Source: Methanosarcinales archaeon (GTDB lineage Archaea; Halobacteriota; Methanosarcinia; Methanosarcinales; Methanogasteraceae). Taken from it: 5,843 nt of DNA. The stretch spans positions 1 to 5,843 of the forward strand of contig JAUWCK010000078.1 of NCBI GenBank assembly GCA_030609345.1, given 5' to 3'. A program made the position numbers and the translations under genes. The notes beneath the pieces were generated by a model. The model was not told where the DNA came from and searched no databases. It saw only the letters and a program-made list of their open reading frames with translations. Positions within the stretch are counted from its first letter, which is position 1; the number at the start of each line of letters is the position of its first letter. Positions 5,520-5,843 of this stretch are shown here, piece by piece.

Positions 5520-5843
5520 GCCGGGGTGACTTGTTCTCCGACCATCGCATCCATCAATTCGAGAAACTCATCCTTTGCGCCATCAGGTATGGTCGCGCCT
5601 GCTGCGATGTTGTGCCCACCGCCCATGCCGCCGACCTTTGCTGCGCAGGCTTCGATGGCATCCGCAAGGTTAAGCCCACGCCTGACAAGGTCCTGCGTGC
5701 CGCGTGCAGAGACCTTGGCGTCTCCGTCGCTGTCTGCGAATGCGAGCATCGGCATATCCCGCTTTCTGCGGTTTGTCAGACTCATGCCTGCAACGATGCC
5801 GACGATCGTGTCCTTGATCGAACTGCCTGCATCGAAGTACTGG
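5513..5843 (-). CDS. DHH superfamily phosphoesterase, RecJ/GAN-like (C-terminal DHHA1 part, 5' end outside window)
   Basis: Only the last 109 residues are visible; the frame runs off the right edge, and the Met at 5785 is internal. The fragment begins YFDAGSSIKDTIVGIVAG, runs through ARGTQDLVRRGLNLADAI, and reaches GGMGGGHNIAAGAT at about residues 71-84. This Gly-rich GGGHN-AAG motif is the signature of the DHHA1 domain, which binds nucleic acid or nucleotide substrate next to the metal-dependent DHH catalytic domain. Archaeal proteins with this ending are mostly RecJ-like single-strand exonucleases or the GINS-associated nuclease GAN. Oligonucleotide phosphodiesterases of the same superfamily cannot be excluded without the N-terminal half. 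The motif differs from the DHHA1 of alanyl-tRNA synthetase, so despite the alaX neighbour this is not an AlaRS end. Its stop codon lies within the alaX ribosome site. Confidence 0.8.
   Translation of the reverse strand, partial: QYFDAGSSIKDTIVGIVAGMSLTNRRKRDMPMLAFADSDGDAKVSARGTQDLVRRGLNLADAIEACAAKVGGMGGGHNIAAGATIPDGAKDEFLELMDAMVGEQVTPAE

Overview
The window looks like a piece of a euryarchaeal chromosome, most likely from the Methanosarcinales/ANME side of the methanogen lineages. Three things point there. A gene for the archaeal RNA polymerase subunit K is present. A secreted protein carries two copies of the S-layer-related domain known mainly from Methanosarcina-type surface layers. Several genes have GGAG-type Shine-Dalgarno sites. 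The genus cannot be fixed from this sequence alone.

Left end (1-1005): the 3' end of an FAD-dependent oxidoreductase of the phytoene desaturase/amine oxidase type lies on the + strand, truncated by the window edge. A short, possibly real + strand gene for a 48-residue one-helix membrane protein follows. About 150 bases with no gene I can support then separate it from the convergent minus-strand block.

Centre (1006-4692), all on the minus strand and read from right to left: a secreted S-layer-like protein, then rpoK (54 residues, easily missed), then nnr, a bifunctional NAD(P)HX epimerase/dehydratase. RpoK and nnr are 6 bases apart and probably co-transcribed. The S-layer gene ends 63 bases before rpoK. 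The surface protein has a signal peptide, two homologous domains of about 275 residues, a short calcium-binding DxDSDG loop, and a dockerin-like EF-hand at the extreme C-terminus where a membrane anchor would be expected.

Right end (4796-5843), minus strand: the C-terminal part of a DHH/DHHA1 phosphoesterase (RecJ/GAN type), truncated by the window edge, and 6 bases downstream alaX, which encodes a free-standing editing enzyme for mischarged tRNA-Ala. About 100 bases with T-runs and a weak TATA-like element separate alaX from the S-layer gene.

Most of the window is housekeeping: transcription, cofactor repair, tRNA proofreading and nucleic-acid phosphoesterase. The unusual part is the surface protein. 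I see no CRISPR array, mobile element, tRNA or rRNA, and no convincing new defence or metabolic system. The best leads are the dockerin-terminated S-layer protein, its possible non-canonical start codon, and rpoK lying outside its usual ribosomal-protein cluster.
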